The notes below the pieces were generated by a model. The model saw only the letters and a program-made list of their open reading frames with translations, ran no database searches and was not told the origin of the DNA. From Burkholderia ubonensis (lineage in GTDB: Bacteria > Pseudomonadota > Gammaproteobacteria > Burkholderiales > Burkholderiaceae), in the NCBI RefSeq assembly GCF_001718695.1, contig NZ_CP013422.1, positions 682,001 through 746,000 of the forward strand: 64,000 bases of DNA, given 5' to 3'. Below are positions 62,352-64,000 of the stretch, piece by piece (positions within the stretch are counted from its first letter, which is position 1; every line of letters starts with the position of its first letter). The position numbers and the translations under genes were made by a program.

Positions 62352-63298
62352 TCGGTCTCGAACCGCTGTACTCGGTGGCCGGCGCGATGTTCGCCGCGTT
62401 CGCGTGCTTCAACCTGATGGATCGCACGAACCCGCGCCGCGTCGTCAATTTCGCGTTCTGGGCCATCTATGCGCTGACGTTCCTGTTCGGCGCGCTGCTG
62501 CCGCACTTCGTGACGGGCTGTCTCGCGATCGCGCTGGCGCTGATCGCCGGCTCGGGCAAGCTCGGCCGCGGCAAGTCCGACGAAGCCGGCGAGGCGGCGG
62601 CCGCGCGGCGCGCGGCGAACGCGCTGCGCTTCGGCAACCGGCTGTTCCTGCCCGCGCTGCTGATTCCCGTCGTCACGCTGATCGGCACGTTCGTGCTCAG
62701 GCTCGTGCCGTTCGTCGAACCGAAGAGCGTGACGCTGATTTCGCTCGTGCTCGGCACGCTCGTCGCGTTCGCCGTCGCGCTCGCGATGCTGCGCGATTCG
62801 CCCGTTCATGCGCTGAAAGAGGCGCGTCACACGATGGACGCCGTCGGCTGGGCCGCGATCCTGCCGCAGATGCTCGCGGCGCTCGGCGCGCTGTTCGCGC
62901 TCGCGGGCGTCGGCGGCGTGGTGTCGGGGCTCGTGCGCGACTGGGTGCCGGTCGATTCGCCGTTCGCGGTCGTTGCCGCATACACGGTCGGGATGGCGCT
63001 GTTCACGATGATCATGGGCAACGGGTTCGCGGCGTTCCCGGTGATGACGGCCGGCATCGGCCTGCCGCTGATCGTCCATCAATTTCACGGCAACCCGGCG
63101 ATCCTCGGGGCGATCGGGATGCTGAGCGGCTTCTGCGGTACGCTGGCGACGCCGATGCCCGCGAGCTTCGACATCGTGCCGGCCGCGCTGCTGGAACTGA
63201 AGGACAAGAACGGCGTGATCAAGGCGCAGTGGCCGACCGCCGTGCTGCTGCTGGCCGTCAATACGCTGCTGATGTACGCGTTCGTATTCCGCTACTGA
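62348..63298 (+). CDS. DUF979 family protein, putative 5-oxoproline transporter subunit
   Basis: A 316-residue polytopic membrane protein of the DUF979 family: LEPLYSVAGAMFAAFACFNL, FWAIYALTFLFGALLPHFVTG, GNGFAAFPVMTAGIGLPL and FCGTLATPMPASFDIVPAAL. It overlaps the DUF969 gene by ATGA and is followed after nine bases by a DUF2891 gene. The three-gene order is the usual one near 5-oxoprolinase genes, though no oxoprolinase gene lies in this window. Confidence 0.92.
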   Translation: MIGLEPLYSVAGAMFAAFACFNLMDRTNPRRVVNFAFWAIYALTFLFGALLPHFVTGCLAIALALIAGSGKLGRGKSDEAGEAAAARRAANALRFGNRLFLPALLIPVVTLIGTFVLRLVPFVEPKSVTLISLVLGTLVAFAVALAMLRDSPVHALKEARHTMDAVGWAAILPQMLAALGALFALAGVGGVVSGLVRDWVPVDSPFAVVAAYTVGMALFTMIMGNGFAAFPVMTAGIGLPLIVHQFHGNPAILGAIGMLSGFCGTLATPMPASFDIVPAALLELKDKNGVIKAQWPTAVLLLAVNTLLMYAFVFRY

Positions 63299-63307
63299 CG
63301 AGACCCC

Positions 63308-64000
63308 ATGACCGACCGACTGACTGCCGAGCTGGCCGCGAAATTCGCGTCGCTCGCGCTCGCGCACCTGACGCGCGAATATCCGAACCGGCTCACGCAC
63401 TCGCTCGCCGGCCCGCAGGACGTGCAGGGGCCGCGCGCGCTGCATCCGATCTTCTACGGCAGCTACGACTGGCATTCGTGCGTGCACGGCTACTGGCTCG
63501 TGCTGCATCTGCTCGAACGCTACCCGACGCTGCCGGAGGCGGAGCGCATCGTCGCCGTCGTCGACGCGCATTTCACCGACGCGCACGTCGCGGGCGAGCG
63601 CGCGTATCTCGCGCTGCCGCATAACGGCGGCTTCGAGCGGCCGTACGGCTGGGCGTGGCTGCTCGCGCTCGCCGCGCAGCTCGAGCGGCTCGCGCTGAAG
63701 GGCGCGCTGCCGCAGGCCGCGCGCTGGGCGAAGGCGTTCGCGCCGCTGACCGATGCGTTCGTCGCGCGCTTCGAGGTGTTCCTGCCGAAGGCGACCTATC
63801 CGGTGCGCGTCGGCACGCATTTCAACACCGCGTTCGCGCTGGCGCTGACGCTCGAGTTCGCGCGCGACACGCAGCGCGACGGGCTTGCGGCGCTGATTGC
63901 CGACACCGCGAAGCGCTGGCATCTGAACGACGCCGCGTGCCAGGCGTGGGAGCCGTCCGGTGACGATTTCCTGTCGCCCGCGCTGATGGAGGCGGAGCTG
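63308..64000 (+). CDS. DUF2891 family protein, 5' part
   Basis: The first 231 residues of a DUF2891 protein, which in full has about 340-360. Family motifs are LTREYPNRLTHSLAGP, LHPIFYGSYDWHSCVHGYWL, ERPYGWAWLLALAAQLERLA and PVRVGTHFNTAFAL. The conserved His and Trp residues suggest a barrel-like (alpha/alpha) enzyme fold. It is cut by the window end. It is linked to the DUF969-DUF979 genes by nine bases, so it presumably acts in the same pathway; its reaction is unknown. Confidence 0.9.
   Translation, partial: MTDRLTAELAAKFASLALAHLTREYPNRLTHSLAGPQDVQGPRALHPIFYGSYDWHSCVHGYWLVLHLLERYPTLPEAERIVAVVDAHFTDAHVAGERAYLALPHNGGFERPYGWAWLLALAAQLERLALKGALPQAARWAKAFAPLTDAFVARFEVFLPKATYPVRVGTHFNTAFALALTLEFARDTQRDGLAALIADTAKRWHLNDAACQAWEPSGDDFLSPALMEAEL

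Noticed and set aside
1..64000. CRISPR arrays, rRNA genes, complete insertion sequences
   Set aside because: No regularly spaced direct repeats, no rRNA-like segments and no transposase genes were found on either strand.

Overview
The window is high-GC DNA (about two thirds G+C by eye) with gene content, codon use and regulator density typical of Burkholderia, most likely the B. cepacia complex. This assignment is inferred from the proteins; no rRNA or species marker is present. No prophage, CRISPR array or complete insertion sequence was seen. Genes are densely packed, mostly metabolic, and largely organised as LysR-type regulators placed next to the genes they probably control.

Region by region. 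1-1681: the 3' part of selB, carrying an apparent one-base frameshift, followed 20 bp later by an intact selenocysteine tRNA gene (selC). 1784-11320: an acyl-CoA catabolic block with an enoyl-CoA hydratase, a CdaR/PucR-type regulator, a class III CoA-transferase, a long DmdC-type acyl-CoA dehydrogenase, ETF-ubiquinone oxidoreductase and EtfBA. Together they can activate an acid, desaturate it and pass the electrons to ubiquinone. 11485-16689: an AraC-type regulator, three LysR-type regulators and acetoacetate decarboxylase. 16933-21145: a 3-hydroxyacyl-CoA dehydrogenase-family enzyme, a secreted metallo-beta-lactamase-fold hydrolase and two alpha/beta hydrolases. 21450-26667: a signalling cluster of Crp/Fnr-type regulator, membrane PAS-GGDEF-EAL protein, haem-oxygenase-like diiron protein and a response regulator that has lost its phosphoacceptor Asp, preceded by a palindrome-rich leader with an FNR-like site. 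26726-30625: three lipoproteins. 30987-39294: small proteins, Nudix hydrolase, xanthine/uracil permease, LysR/SDR pair, an overlapping three-gene operon with an iron-type alcohol dehydrogenase, an SsuA-like binding protein and a DUF427 protein. 39928-42418: a Flp pilin gene and a broken prepilin peptidase remnant fused tail-to-tail with a truncated GT87-like gene, as if the rest of a tad pilus locus had been deleted. 42681-51862: orphan genes, LysR/transporter pairs and small lipoproteins. 51969-56950: a valine-degradation unit (mmsB, mmsA, MFS permease, divergent LysR). 57285-60665: a GAF-PAS-GGDEF-EAL protein convergent with a WspR-like diguanylate cyclase. 61210-61397: an imperfect inverted-repeat element. 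61662-64000: a DUF969-DUF979-DUF2891 operon, likely 5-oxoproline uptake, cut by the window end.

The best candidate for an undescribed system is the Crp/Fnr - GGDEF/EAL - diiron protein - pseudo-receiver cluster at 21450-26667. The best evidence of genome decay is the tad-locus deletion junction near 40345 and the selB frameshift near 1125.
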